Of a stretch of 64,000 bases of DNA, positions 1 through 9,731 are shown one piece after another. This DNA is from Cyclobacteriaceae bacterium (GTDB lineage Bacteria; Bacteroidota; Bacteroidia; Cytophagales; Cyclobacteriaceae). The translations under genes were made by a program, and so were the position numbers. Numbering within the stretch: the stretch's first letter is position 1; each line of letters starts with the position of its first letter. The stretch spans positions 10,169 to 74,168 of the forward strand of contig JAKISE010000003.1 in the NCBI GenBank assembly GCA_021648745.1. Reading direction: 5' to 3'. The notes below the pieces were generated by a model that saw nothing but the letters and a program-made list of their open reading frames with translations, had not been told where the DNA came from and did no database searches.

Positions 1-149
1 TCAATATCGAGATCTCCTTGAAAACCTACAAATACTATTTCTTGGCTCTTTTCAGGTAATACTTTTTCAAAAAGCCCTTGGATAAATGAATGATCTGTAG
101 GTAGATTTTTATCAACCATCACAACAAATTTCTTTTTCATTTCTATCAT
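1..149 (-). CDS. Partial CDS, N-terminus, probably a glycosyltransferase
   Basis: An open frame runs off the left edge of the window. Only about 49 residues are visible. They begin MIEMKKKFVVMVDKNLPTD and continue with a hydrophobic beta-strand followed by an aspartate, like the start of a GT-B glycosyltransferase. Two in-frame ATG codons exist (149 and 140); the second gives a more typical lysine-rich start. The gene follows the upstream glycosyltransferase by only nine bases, so it belongs to the same operon. The family assignment rests on context and is weak. Confidence 0.55.
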   Translation of the reverse strand, partial: MIEMKKKFVVMVDKNLPTDHSFIQGLFEKVLPEKSQEIVFVGFQGDLDI

Positions 150-158
150 AAAAAGCTT

Positions 159-1289
159 TTATGAATACTTTTTTATGAAATTTATTACCTTCAATGAAAT
201 GTTTTCCTCACTGAGTTTTTCTTTAATTAAAACTGCATTACTTCCTAAAGAGAATCTGAGCTCAGGGTTTTCTATCAAATGATCAATCGATTCAGCCAAG
301 GCTTGCAAATTTTGATTTTCCACTAATAATCCATCCTTGCCATCGGTGATGATTTCGCGTGGACCAGCGGTAAAGTTAAAACTTATACAAGCCATACCCG
401 CTGCCATTGCCTCACAAAGTGCATTAGGGAAGCCTTCGCTTCTAGAAGGAATTACGAAAATTCCTGATTGGGCATACACCATATCAATATCACTGACTTT
501 TCCCAAAAATGTAATATTATCTAAGATGTCTAAGTCAGAAGCAAGTTTTTTGAGGTATTCTCCGTCTTCATTACCACCTGCAAATACTAGTTTCCATTCT
601 CTATTATTTCTTACAAGGGCATAAGCTTCCAATAAGCTATCAAAACCTTTGAGATTGTCATTAAACCTCCCTACAGCCAAAATTGTCTTAGACCTTTCTA
701 CTTTTGGAAAAAGGGAAATTTTCTTTACAGCATTGGGAATAACTGTAATTTTTGTCTTACTCGAATAGTACTTTCTTTGAAAGTTAGCAGCTACTTGGGT
801 CTGGGCAATCGCCCCTGTAGGAGGAGACCAGTGGAATGCTATTGACATAAATATCTTTTGCACAAATTTCCACTCGTACAGCGGACTTGATCTTTCTGAA
901 ATGAAAATAGGAAACTTAGTTCTCAACAACGCATAAGTGACCAATGCCGAATAAAATTTCCCATATACCAACACTGCATTGGGTTGGTTTTTCTTAATGT
1001 TTCTTCTAATGTAGATCAACGTTTTGAAAAGATTCAGCTTTTGAATATTTCCATCAAATTCTGGCTCGACAAATATGACCGAGGGGTCTAGTTGAAAGAA
1101 TGCAGGGTGCTTGAATATGGCCATATAAGTAACTTGACAACCTTGCCTTATTAATGTATTTGCCATTATAACGGATGCTCGTTCCATCCCCCCCATCCCT
1201 AGACATGGTCCTACAAGATGTATTTTTCTTCCCCCCAATTGACTAGATAATTCTTTTAACAACTTGTGCATGATATATTGGATTATCAA
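159..1289 (-). CDS. Glycosyltransferase family 4
   Basis: A 376-residue GT-B glycosyltransferase that probably adds a sugar to the lipid-linked repeat unit at the cytoplasmic face. The N-terminal glycine-rich loop GMGGMERA (about residues 31-38) is typical of GT4 acceptor domains. The C-terminal domain carries the nucleotide-sugar EX7E motif, EGFPNALCE (about 285-293). The next segment, AGPREIITDGKDGLLV, is also family-typical. The start overlaps the upstream gene by 47 bases; an internal ATG at residue 7 would shorten the overlap. Donor and acceptor cannot be told from sequence. Confidence 0.88.
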   Translation of the reverse strand: MIIQYIMHKLLKELSSQLGGRKIHLVGPCLGMGGMERASVIMANTLIRQGCQVTYMAIFKHPAFFQLDPSVIFVEPEFDGNIQKLNLFKTLIYIRRNIKKNQPNAVLVYGKFYSALVTYALLRTKFPIFISERSSPLYEWKFVQKIFMSIAFHWSPPTGAIAQTQVAANFQRKYYSSKTKITVIPNAVKKISLFPKVERSKTILAVGRFNDNLKGFDSLLEAYALVRNNREWKLVFAGGNEDGEYLKKLASDLDILDNITFLGKVSDIDMVYAQSGIFVIPSRSEGFPNALCEAMAAGMACISFNFTAGPREIITDGKDGLLVENQNLQALAESIDHLIENPELRFSLGSNAVLIKEKLSEENISLKVINFIKKYS

Positions 1290-2148
1290 TATCTTGCACT
1301 ATTCTACCTCCAGCCGCTTCACTTGTGTATTTCCCTTTAATTTTGACTTTTGCATCTGCTTTTTGCAGAAACCATTCATATTCAATATCGACATTCCCTA
1401 CATCAACAGCTTGATAACCAAGCTTATGAAGATCATATGCCAATATGGTGGCTGTAGGGCCTAAAGCTATAAGTATTAAATAATCTGAAGAGTATTTCTT
1501 AACTTCATCAACAATTTCATCGTATTTTGAAAATGCGTGGTGCATAGGGGCTAGAATCCGATTCAACGAATTGGATTTACTAAACAAATCATTGCCAACT
1601 CCTAATCTACTTTTCTCTCCTTCAATTAAAAGGACATCACGACCTTCCCAGATTTTCATCAATTTCCCAAATAGCACTCCACAATGCGATTTATCTTCAA
1701 AGGTGACATAAATACGTGTCATGCTCGCATTAAAATATTGTTTTTTAATTGATAAATATTTTCTAAGCCTAGGATAAATCCAAACTATTTGAGACTTCCA
1801 AAATATTTTGCTATCAGGTATTAAGTTATCTAAAGTGTTATAGCCAATAGGTATGCCTACTAGGTGGTTTTTAAGATTAGACGATAAAACTTCGATTAAC
1901 CTTGCTCTAAGTTGATTATCGTAGTTTTGAAAAGCTAAATCTATTTTATCAATAATAAACAAAAATTCTCCATCTCCATATCTAGAAATAGATGATTTAT
2001 TTTGAACGATTTCATTAATAGTTTCATCAATTGACTTGACCTTAGGAAAAGGCATAGTGCTTTTCAACAATGGATAAATAATATTCAAAACTTGTACCAA
2101 CACCTTCCGAACCCAGCCGAGCCTTTTGCTATAAATAAGTTTACTCAT
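1243..2148 (-). CDS. GT-D fold glycosyltransferase (DUF1792-like)
   Basis: A 301-residue protein carrying the sequence SRYGDGEF at about residues 55-62. That motif is the hallmark of the GT-D glycosyltransferase fold (DUF1792, first described for a streptococcal enzyme acting on serine-rich proteins), where its acidic residues bind metal and nucleotide sugar. A C-terminal stretch ending in a conserved DVGNVDIEYEW segment is also typical. There is no signal peptide, so it acts in the cytosol. It overlaps the downstream GT4 gene, consistent with translational coupling in the capsule operon. The sugar transferred is unknown. Confidence 0.72.
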   Translation of the reverse strand: MSKLIYSKRLGWVRKVLVQVLNIIYPLLKSTMPFPKVKSIDETINEIVQNKSSISRYGDGEFLFIIDKIDLAFQNYDNQLRARLIEVLSSNLKNHLVGIPIGYNTLDNLIPDSKIFWKSQIVWIYPRLRKYLSIKKQYFNASMTRIYVTFEDKSHCGVLFGKLMKIWEGRDVLLIEGEKSRLGVGNDLFSKSNSLNRILAPMHHAFSKYDEIVDEVKKYSSDYLILIALGPTATILAYDLHKLGYQAVDVGNVDIEYEWFLQKADAKVKIKGKYTSEAAGGRIVQDIDNPIYHAQVVKRII

Positions 2149-2161
2149 CGAGTTGTCGTAC

Positions 2162-2893
2162 TTAAAACTTTATAACTTTCTTAAGTAACCATTTGAGTGG
2201 ACGAGGTATTAGTCTTGTGAAACGCTTGTAGCTAGTTGCGTAGAAACTAAAAATATCCGGGTGAACCATTGAAAGGATTGGAGTATCAGGATTGTAGTAT
2301 CTTTGCAGTTCAGGGTAGTTTTCCAGTCTTCCCTCTTTAACAAAAAGTATTAAGTTTTGTTTATACCAAAACTTAATATCCACATCGTTCCAAATCTTAC
2401 TTCTAATGTAGTCAACAGCTACAAAACCTTGTTCTTTAAATTTATCTGCCCAATACTTTGGCCATTGCTCGTTTACATGAAAGGTCCCTCCTTGAAGTGG
2501 TATAGCAGCAGAAAACAGCACTGCATTCCCCAATGAGGTTAATGACTCTACGAAAATATTAGCATACTGTTCCTTTATATGTTCTGCTACTTCACATGAA
2601 ATAACTAAATCGAAGTTTTTTCCAATATTTAATGGTTTTTGTAAATCTTCTGAACGATACTTTGATGACTCAATTCGTAAATTTCCTTTATCTACCCACT
2701 CGCCATCAATCCCCAGGATATCACTAACCCCGTTTTCTTCAAAAACGGCTAGAAACTCACCCAAACCACAACCGACATCTACTACTGATTTAGGAGCAAC
2801 GTCCTTCATTAGAATAGGAACTATTTTTCGTGCAGAAAGAAATGTCTTTTCACGATTACTGTAAAATTTATTATTGTAAACTTTTTTCCCCAT
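2162..2893 (-). CDS. Class I SAM-dependent methyltransferase
   Basis: A 243-residue cytosolic methyltransferase. Motif I for S-adenosylmethionine is seen as VVDVGCGLGEF at about residues 37-47, followed by an acidic residue at the end of strand beta-2 (GIDGEWVD) and the post-motif LVISCEVAEHI. It sits between asnB and a glycosyltransferase, so it probably methylates a sugar or a repeat-unit substituent. The substrate is inferred from position only. Confidence 0.78.
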   Translation of the reverse strand: MGKKVYNNKFYSNREKTFLSARKIVPILMKDVAPKSVVDVGCGLGEFLAVFEENGVSDILGIDGEWVDKGNLRIESSKYRSEDLQKPLNIGKNFDLVISCEVAEHIKEQYANIFVESLTSLGNAVLFSAAIPLQGGTFHVNEQWPKYWADKFKEQGFVAVDYIRSKIWNDVDIKFWYKQNLILFVKEGRLENYPELQRYYNPDTPILSMVHPDIFSFYATSYKRFTRLIPRPLKWLLKKVIKF

Positions 2894-2911
2894 TTTACAT
2901 TTATATTTTTA

Positions 2912-4801
2912 TTACTTTACCCATTTTTCATACCACATTTGAAAATGCAATAACCTCCAAATTATATCATTATACTGTAAAGTTCCGTCTTTGAAGTCAT
3001 CAACGGTTTGTAGAACTTCATCAACATCAAAACAATCTGTCTTCTTTAAACTTTCCTCACTCAGATATTCATCTATCAGGAAAGATAAATCGTTCTTCAA
3101 CCATTTAAATATCGGCAAATCAAACCCAATTTTAGGCCTATCCATCAGACTTTGAGGCACGTATTTGTACACAATGTCTTTTAATATTCTTTTACTTTTA
3201 ATGCCGTCCTGTTTGAACTCATAAGGTAACTGTGCAGCGTACTCTATCAGTCGATGATCCAACAGTGGCTCTCTCCCTTCTAAACTTTCAGACATAGTCG
3301 CCCTATCTACTTTGACTAAAAGCAAATCTTTTAATGAGCCTGTAAAAGATTTCAATAATTGAATATTTCTTTCATCGTTGATATTCTCGAGTTTGTCTTT
3401 TAACGAAACATTAGTGTCGAATTCGTAGTTTTTTTTTAAGAATTTTTTCAAATAAAAAGAAGGCATTCCTGATGAGTTCTTTAGAAGTGTTTCAAATTGC
3501 TGCGGCTTTTTGCTTCTTAATACAGCAGAGATTCCCTCTATTTTTTTCTTCAAAGACACATTGCGATATAAAATAAGTTTAGAAAAAATAGAAAGAAAAA
3601 CACCTAATATTTTAGGTAAAGGAATTTTTCTAATTCTATTTAATTGATCAATACTAATCTTGAATCCATCATATCCCGCAAATAATTCATCCCCTCCATC
3701 TGCAGACAAAGCCACAGTTACTTTTTGTTTCGCAAGCTTGCTGACCAGTATTGTAGGTATTGTAGAAATATCTGCACATGGCTCATCATAATAGTATGCT
3801 AAGTCAGGTATAATAGATTTGGCTTCTGCTTCTGTACAGTCCAAACTTGTATGCTCTGTACCTATATACTCTGCAATTTCTTTAGCAAAAGGAGCCTCAT
3901 TTTCTCCATCTGGAAAACCTATTGTAAATGTTTTCAACCGAGAAGAGGATTTTTTTTGTAAAAGTGCTGTCACTAAGGTACTGTCAAAGCCCCCAGATAA
4001 AAAGACCCCCACTGGTACGTCAGATACCATCCTATATTGACATGCTGATTTCAGTAAGTCTTCCATTTCCACTTTCGCATCTTCATACGAAATGTTGAGA
4101 ATTGGTTGCTTATAGAAATCTTCTATATTCCAATATTGTGACTTCGAGAGAGTCTGTTTCTCAAGATCAAATGTAAGCCAATGCCCTGATTCTAATTTGT
4201 ATACATTATCAAATATAGATTTGGGCTCTGGCACAAAGCCATGCTTTAAATAAAGAGGAAGAGCCTCTTTATTTATTTTTTTTTCAAATCCATCATGCTC
4301 ATGAAAAGCCTTTAGTTCAGAGGTAAACAAAAAAATGCCTAAATGCCAATAATAAAATAGTGGCTTTACACCCACTCGATCTCTGCAGAGATACAACTTC
4401 TTTTGTTTCTGATCATAAATAACAAAAGCAAACATCCCAACAAATCTATGAACGCACTCTGTACCCCACTCAGCAAAAGCATGAAGTACCACTTCGGTAT
4501 CTGAATTTGAAATAAATGAATGACCTAACTTTAGTAATTCTTCTTTTATTTCTTGAAAGTTGTAAACCTCACCATTGAGGACAATGCTAAAGTAGGCAAA
4601 TATCATTGGCTGATCTCCAAGACTACTCGTGTCTAAAATAGATAGGCGAGTATGTCCCAATCCCAATACTTGTTTGGGGTTTTCATACCAAACACTATTT
4701 TGGACATCAGGCCCTCGATGAGTCAATGTTTGCCTCATAGCTGTTAATTGTTTGTTGGTCGATCTCAAGGTGAAGTCCACCAGCCCCACTATTCCACACA
4801 T
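2912..4801 (-). CDS. asnB: Asparagine synthetase (glutamine-hydrolysing), AsnB type
   Basis: A 629-residue two-domain amidotransferase. The N-terminal glutaminase domain starts MCGIVG, giving the nucleophile Cys-2 after Met removal, and has the THRGPD and NGEVYN motifs. The C-terminal synthetase domain has the ATP pyrophosphatase loop SGGFDST at 269-275. Full length fits the family. In capsule loci such enzymes often amidate a sugar carboxylate or another repeat-unit component rather than supplying asparagine; with a glucuronate epimerase in the same locus, uronamide formation is possible but inferred. It abuts the deacetylase-like gene with one base between them. Confidence 0.88.
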   Translation of the reverse strand: MCGIVGLVDFTLRSTNKQLTAMRQTLTHRGPDVQNSVWYENPKQVLGLGHTRLSILDTSSLGDQPMIFAYFSIVLNGEVYNFQEIKEELLKLGHSFISNSDTEVVLHAFAEWGTECVHRFVGMFAFVIYDQKQKKLYLCRDRVGVKPLFYYWHLGIFLFTSELKAFHEHDGFEKKINKEALPLYLKHGFVPEPKSIFDNVYKLESGHWLTFDLEKQTLSKSQYWNIEDFYKQPILNISYEDAKVEMEDLLKSACQYRMVSDVPVGVFLSGGFDSTLVTALLQKKSSSRLKTFTIGFPDGENEAPFAKEIAEYIGTEHTSLDCTEAEAKSIIPDLAYYYDEPCADISTIPTILVSKLAKQKVTVALSADGGDELFAGYDGFKISIDQLNRIRKIPLPKILGVFLSIFSKLILYRNVSLKKKIEGISAVLRSKKPQQFETLLKNSSGMPSFYLKKFLKKNYEFDTNVSLKDKLENINDERNIQLLKSFTGSLKDLLLVKVDRATMSESLEGREPLLDHRLIEYAAQLPYEFKQDGIKSKRILKDIVYKYVPQSLMDRPKIGFDLPIFKWLKNDLSFLIDEYLSEESLKKTDCFDVDEVLQTVDDFKDGTLQYNDIIWRLLHFQMWYEKWVK

Positions 4802-4802
4802 A

Positions 4803-5924
4803 CTATTGTCTTGCTAGTTTATCGCCCAACTGTTCGCTTGTAACAAATTCAACCTCTGGCCATCTTTTTAAGATTTCTTTGATCAAAACCGAAAGTTTCT
4901 CCAATCCTTTTTTTCTATTATCTTGTTGTATCCCACCTACATAATTTATTCTATGCGTAGAAATAACAGCCGGCTTACCCCATCTAAATGCTGCACTTAT
5001 TTTATTTAGTGCATTACCAATCCAATCATAAGTCTGTCTTGTAGATGGTTCAAAATATACGTTTCTTACTGAGTATAGTTGATTATATAAACTTCTATCT
5101 CCTATCACGTTCTTTTTATTGGTGTACTTAGTTAATCCTATAGAAGGCACTTGTTGGGTATGCAAACTTTGAATATACAGCGCTCCTTCATTCCGCAATA
5201 CTTCCTCGGTGAAAGAGTCCCAAACATTACAAGGGGCTATAAAAGACTTGCTCTTATACCCAAACAGACGAGAAAATTCTTGCATACCTTCTTTTAAATG
5301 AGTTTGAAGAAAATATTTTGATCTATTATCCCAATAATCAAACGCTGCCATAAGATTATCTCTCTTTGAAACACCTAGCTCTATATCAATACAAAACACC
5401 TCCGCATCGAATGCTTGTCTCAATACTTTAGAGTCTTTTACCAGTAATTCTATCCACCGAAAAGCATTGAGGTGTTCCCTTCCATGAAATTGGGGAAAGA
5501 AATATTTTTTTGCTATCCCTCCATATATAGTGTTCAGAACATTATCTTCAGGGTGGTATCGCAAATAAGTTTGCTTAATGCTTTCCCAAGAATATTTCTC
5601 GAAATTATCTTTTCTAATTTTTTCAAAATCAGGATTTCCTACAATGAAATTTGCAGTGAATACCGGAGAATTCCCTTTATAATCTTTATATTTTTCAAGA
5701 ACGTCAAACAGCCTCTCTAAATCTTCTTTAGATTCTAACGTATCAAACCTATTAAACGGATTATTCCCTAGAGAATGAGCTGGCAAGGATTCTATAGCGT
5801 TAAGAGAAGGAATACGTAATGTTCCCCAATCATCCGATTCAAAAACAATTAAATTGTCTCTAATTGTTTTCCCAGATAAATTAATTAAATTATTTTTTAT
5901 GTATTTGAGGGAATTCTCAATCAA
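4803..5924 (-). CDS. Polysaccharide deacetylase-like protein
   Basis: A 373-residue protein with a NodB-like start: a beta-strand leading into ESDDWG (29-34), where the two aspartates are candidate catalytic and metal-binding residues. FHGREH at 146-151 supplies candidate metal ligands, and STHRINY near residue 325 could supply the catalytic histidine region. No signal peptide is evident. Similar proteins occur in Bacteroidota surface-polysaccharide loci. It may deacetylate a nucleotide- or lipid-linked sugar. The assignment is from motifs only. Confidence 0.62.
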   Translation of the reverse strand: MIENSLKYIKNNLINLSGKTIRDNLIVFESDDWGTLRIPSLNAIESLPAHSLGNNPFNRFDTLESKEDLERLFDVLEKYKDYKGNSPVFTANFIVGNPDFEKIRKDNFEKYSWESIKQTYLRYHPEDNVLNTIYGGIAKKYFFPQFHGREHLNAFRWIELLVKDSKVLRQAFDAEVFCIDIELGVSKRDNLMAAFDYWDNRSKYFLQTHLKEGMQEFSRLFGYKSKSFIAPCNVWDSFTEEVLRNEGALYIQSLHTQQVPSIGLTKYTNKKNVIGDRSLYNQLYSVRNVYFEPSTRQTYDWIGNALNKISAAFRWGKPAVISTHRINYVGGIQQDNRKKGLEKLSVLIKEILKRWPEVEFVTSEQLGDKLARQ

Positions 5925-5945
5925 GGAAATATTATTTTTTTGTAA

Positions 5946-7187
5946 TTAATTTTTGATCCATTCAATAATAGACTGAGGGGCAGAATCAAGTAAACTCAAG
6001 TAAGGCAAGGGAGTCAGGTAAAATACAGGTATGTAGTCCATAAGCTGTCTCCCTATTACCATTATTGACCACGAAAACACGACAACTCCGCCAATTTTGA
6101 AGAACAAATTTGGTTCAGATATAGCATGTCTAGAATAAACTCTGAATAAAATAACCAACCCAAGTATAGAGTATGTTATACTAAACCTATCCACCACTGC
6201 ACTTATTTCTCCAAACAATACTAGAAATGCAAAAAACAATAGAGAAAAAGAAATCAAACTGCGGTCACTTTTAGTTAAAAAAAGCACAAAATAACGTACA
6301 TAAATTAAAGCAGAAAAAATAAACCATTTTAACACGACAGGGAGCAATGTGATAATTGAGAGTGTCTGATTTATTACTTCATTTTTGAATGAATTATAAT
6401 CTTCGCTCGCATAACTTTTAACAGTCGATTCCAATGCAAAATCATCTTCAAAATTTAAAACAAATAAAGAAGATGTCACTGTGTCGTTATAAACAAAGCA
6501 TAAAACAATTACTCCATAATAAATATAATCTCGACTACCTAAAATGACGAATAATAAAAGAAATGGTAATAATAAAAAAAAACCAAAATGAATAAAAATA
6601 ACAGAAAGCGTTGCTATTAAGTACTTAATTTCTTTGGTTTTTGAATATTGGAAAAATGCAATTACAAAAACTAGAGAAGCCAGATAATGTCTAAAACTCA
6701 ACATACGCAATGGCAAGCAAAGCGTGATTAAAAACAATAGAATCATAACCGCAGTTGTATTGTTTTTATTCTTGGCATCAAACGATATCAATGAGATAAG
6801 TGATTTTAATGCATACCCTAGTATAAATGAAAGAACCCCAAAATAGATATACACATTGTCGGTTATTCTAGAAACCAGAAATTCTATTAGTTTTTGAAAG
6901 AAGTCCCACTTGACATCACTGGTTGCATATAGATTGAATATAATGTCATAGAAATCACTGAATGGGCGTAAACCAGTTTCCTGGAAATAAGTTGCATATC
7001 GAGCAGTATCCGAAGTGTCGTTGGCAATAAATAGTAACCCAAAAAAGCCAAAAAATAGTGATAAATTTCTCAAAAAAACCTTATCCCAAGGTTTGTTTAT
7101 GGAAAGGATTAATGAAACGAATGGCCAAAAAATAAATAGTCCATTTTTTAATACACTATTTCTATTATCAATCGCTCCTTGCTTCAT
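5946..7187 (-). CDS. Wzy/EpsG-like polysaccharide polymerase
   Basis: A 413-residue polytopic membrane protein with roughly ten hydrophobic segments. A periplasmic-type loop contains NDTSDTARYATYF, resembling the SDDxxRY region of EpsG-family polymerases. Its position next to the flippase and a sugar transferase fits the Wzx/Wzy pathway, where the polymerase joins repeat units on the outer face of the inner membrane. It overlaps the next upstream gene by four bases. Wzy proteins are poorly conserved, so the call rests on topology plus context. Confidence 0.7.
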   Translation of the reverse strand: MKQGAIDNRNSVLKNGLFIFWPFVSLILSINKPWDKVFLRNLSLFFGFFGLLFIANDTSDTARYATYFQETGLRPFSDFYDIIFNLYATSDVKWDFFQKLIEFLVSRITDNVYIYFGVLSFILGYALKSLISLISFDAKNKNNTTAVMILLFLITLCLPLRMLSFRHYLASLVFVIAFFQYSKTKEIKYLIATLSVIFIHFGFFLLLPFLLLFVILGSRDYIYYGVIVLCFVYNDTVTSSLFVLNFEDDFALESTVKSYASEDYNSFKNEVINQTLSIITLLPVVLKWFIFSALIYVRYFVLFLTKSDRSLISFSLLFFAFLVLFGEISAVVDRFSITYSILGLVILFRVYSRHAISEPNLFFKIGGVVVFSWSIMVIGRQLMDYIPVFYLTPLPYLSLLDSAPQSIIEWIKN

Positions 7188-8248
7188 TTTATTGCATCAA
7201 TCGAATTAACCATCTTAATATGGCAAGTAGGATTCACTATATTAATCTTATTGAGCATTATTCCTCGCTCTTCAAGCATTGGTTTCAACCAATAAAACCT
7301 GCAAGATTTATTATTGACCAACCCAGCTGTTGACCAAAAAGATAGTATAATAGAATTTTTAAGATTGGAAATCATTAATTCTGCTGGAATTGTGCTTTCT
7401 AAAACCTCCACGTTGTCAAAAATACTTAACGCCTCTCTTTGGGAAGCGGAAGTAGAAGGATGTAGTTTGATAAGTATTTTTATGCCTGTCTTTGATCTCA
7501 ACAAGTCTTTAATGAATTGCTTTTCAAAATCATTAATGGCTTGATTCCGAAATGGCTGATTAAGGTAGAATATAATATTTTCAATATTACCAACAGGAAC
7601 ATATCCAAAATAAGATAGAGCGACACGTTTGGATAAATCAGATTGTAACATCTCCACCTTCCTCAACTTCTTCCTAGCACGAGGGTCAACAAAATCTGGA
7701 TAAGTAACCCATAGCTCATCTATCTCTTTGAGATCGCCATATACGAGAGTTGGCCAATAGAAATATAAATTTCTAAATCCGTTGACCCATAAAAATTTAT
7801 ATGTCCTTACCAATACTTTAAAACTCCATCGCGGTGTAAATGAAGTAATTCTGCCGTATGCAGCAGTTCCATCTGGAGCTAAAATGATTTCTGTTCCCAG
7901 CTTACTGAGTTCCTTTATTAATAAGAAATCAATAAAAGCTAATCGGTTAAAAGAAAAGTATTTTGCGACTTTCGATTCAAGAAGAGAGTTTACCAATTTT
8001 ATCAAATCTGGATTAAGAACTATAACACCTTCATCGTAGTTCAACTCTTGATAATTCAAATGCTTAAATTCAGACAGGTCCTTCTTAAACCTGAATCGTA
8101 TGCTCTCTTTTTGTGTTGTTTGAATGATCAGTATTTGATATTGTTGCACATTAGAAAAAAAATCAGAAATAATACTAATAGCTCCTAGCATGTGATATTC
8201 TGTATGCACAATGAATACTATGAATTCTTTATTATTAGGAATACTCAT
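7184..8248 (-). CDS. Sialyltransferase-like glycosyltransferase (candidate nonulosonate transferase)
   Basis: A 354-residue cytosolic protein with no obvious common annotation. It shows the three short signatures seen in bacterial sialyl- and polysialyltransferases: an acidic-Gly motif (PDG, 125-127), an HP motif within KLHPS (261-265) and a Ser/Thr motif in SFWSTAG (303-309). HP and the acidic residue bind CMP-sugar in those families (GT38, GT52, GT80). The locus encodes a CMP-nonulosonate synthetase, so this is the best candidate for the transferase using it. The identification is inference from motifs and context. Confidence 0.5.
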   Translation of the reverse strand: MSIPNNKEFIVFIVHTEYHMLGAISIISDFFSNVQQYQILIIQTTQKESIRFRFKKDLSEFKHLNYQELNYDEGVIVLNPDLIKLVNSLLESKVAKYFSFNRLAFIDFLLIKELSKLGTEIILAPDGTAAYGRITSFTPRWSFKVLVRTYKFLWVNGFRNLYFYWPTLVYGDLKEIDELWVTYPDFVDPRARKKLRKVEMLQSDLSKRVALSYFGYVPVGNIENIIFYLNQPFRNQAINDFEKQFIKDLLRSKTGIKILIKLHPSTSASQREALSIFDNVEVLESTIPAELMISNLKNSIILSFWSTAGLVNNKSCRFYWLKPMLEERGIMLNKINIVNPTCHIKMVNSIDAIK

Positions 8249-8253
8249 CTTTA

Positions 8254-9702
8254 CTAATTATTGCTTTTAAGCACAATATGTTTAAATTCATAGATTGCAT
8301 TAATCTTGAATATGTAGGCAAGAAATAAATAAACTGATAACATTATAACTGGAAGGATTGAGATCCTATAAATATCTGAAATTTGATTCTCAATAGTAAT
8401 TAAATTGAGCCAATAGCAAAAACTTCCAGCTAGTAGAGCAAGGAATATCATTAACCATATATCCAATATTTGTTCTTTGATTGTGTATTTGATAAGTCCG
8501 CCTCCTAGATAAGCATTAATACTGAGACTTATCAACATGGATCCTACTTGCCCCCACAACAATCCATAAATACCAAACGGGATAGCCAGAAGCAATGCCA
8601 GTATTGTGATAATGTTGCTAATCATCTCTAATCGCAAATAAAGTCCACTCTTACCCACTACTTTTAAGATGTTCAAATTATTGTGCTGAATAGGAAACAA
8701 TATGCCTACGATACATAGTATTTGAAAATACGGAACTGCTGGTAACCATTTGTCGGTAATTAAGAAACGAAAAAGAGGCTCTGCAATAATTATGGCACAT
8801 ATCATTAAAGGAGTAAGCCAGAACATAATTTGTTGCATCAGTCTTCTATAAACAGATTTCATTTTAGGCACATCATCTTGAATGGAAGCGAGCAGAGGAT
8901 ATGTCACTTTACTAAGGGCAGAAGTAATATTTTCAACAGGAAGTTGTTTTAGAGACTGAGCCCTTGTATAAAAACCTAACTGGGAAGCTGAAAAATATTT
9001 TCCAATGACAATATTATACGAATTGCTAAAAATAGAATTAAACAACCCTGAAGCTGTTAGTTTATACCCAAAATTTAAATGTATTTTTAGTCGATCAAAA
9101 TTAAAATCCATGGAGGGTCTCCATTCAGACATCATCCAAAGTATTATAGTTCCTAAAACAGATCTGAATAAATTCATATAAACTAAGCTCCAAACCCCAA
9201 ATCCTTGATACGCTAAAACGACCCCTAGAGCACCCCCACCTATTGTTGATGGGATATTAATTAGCATTTGCTTTTTGAATTCTAAGTTTTTATTGAGTCG
9301 AGTACTCTGTACTATCGTAAGTGACGAAATAATAAATGAAAGACAGTAAATTCGTATTATTAATGTCAATGAAGGCTGCCCATAAAACATAGAGATATAA
9401 GGAGCAACGAGAAAAACCATTGCATATATCACAATACTTGTCAAAAAATTAGCAATAAAAACCGTTGAATAGTCAATTTTATCTGGATCTTTGGTTCTTA
9501 ACAAACTTGCCGCCATTCCATTATCAACTAGTGCATTACCAATCGCTATGAATACCGTAATCATTCCTATCAGGCCAAACTCAGCAGGTAATAAAAGACG
9601 GGCTAATAAAATTGAGATAAAGAAGCCAATAAATTGAATACCAAATTGCTGAACAAATGACCAAAGTATTCCGCTTACAGCTTTTTGTTTAAACGAACCC
9701 AT
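8254..9702 (-). CDS. Polysaccharide flippase, MOP superfamily (Wzx/WzxC-like)
   Basis: A 482-residue membrane protein with about twelve to fourteen hydrophobic segments. It starts MGSFKQKAVSGILWSFVQQ, the usual opening of WzxC/RfbX-type lipopolysaccharide biosynthesis proteins. It would move undecaprenyl-linked repeat units across the inner membrane. A conserved RAQSLKQLP motif around residue 245 is typical of this subgroup. It lies between the transferase and CMP-sugar synthetase genes, so the locus has both Wzx- and Wzy-type proteins. Confidence 0.9.
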   Translation of the reverse strand: MGSFKQKAVSGILWSFVQQFGIQFIGFFISILLARLLLPAEFGLIGMITVFIAIGNALVDNGMAASLLRTKDPDKIDYSTVFIANFLTSIVIYAMVFLVAPYISMFYGQPSLTLIIRIYCLSFIISSLTIVQSTRLNKNLEFKKQMLINIPSTIGGGALGVVLAYQGFGVWSLVYMNLFRSVLGTIILWMMSEWRPSMDFNFDRLKIHLNFGYKLTASGLFNSIFSNSYNIVIGKYFSASQLGFYTRAQSLKQLPVENITSALSKVTYPLLASIQDDVPKMKSVYRRLMQQIMFWLTPLMICAIIIAEPLFRFLITDKWLPAVPYFQILCIVGILFPIQHNNLNILKVVGKSGLYLRLEMISNIITILALLLAIPFGIYGLLWGQVGSMLISLSINAYLGGGLIKYTIKEQILDIWLMIFLALLAGSFCYWLNLITIENQISDIYRISILPVIMLSVYLFLAYIFKINAIYEFKHIVLKSNN

Positions 9703-9731
9703 TGGCAGTCTTGAAAGTGGTTGAACCCACT

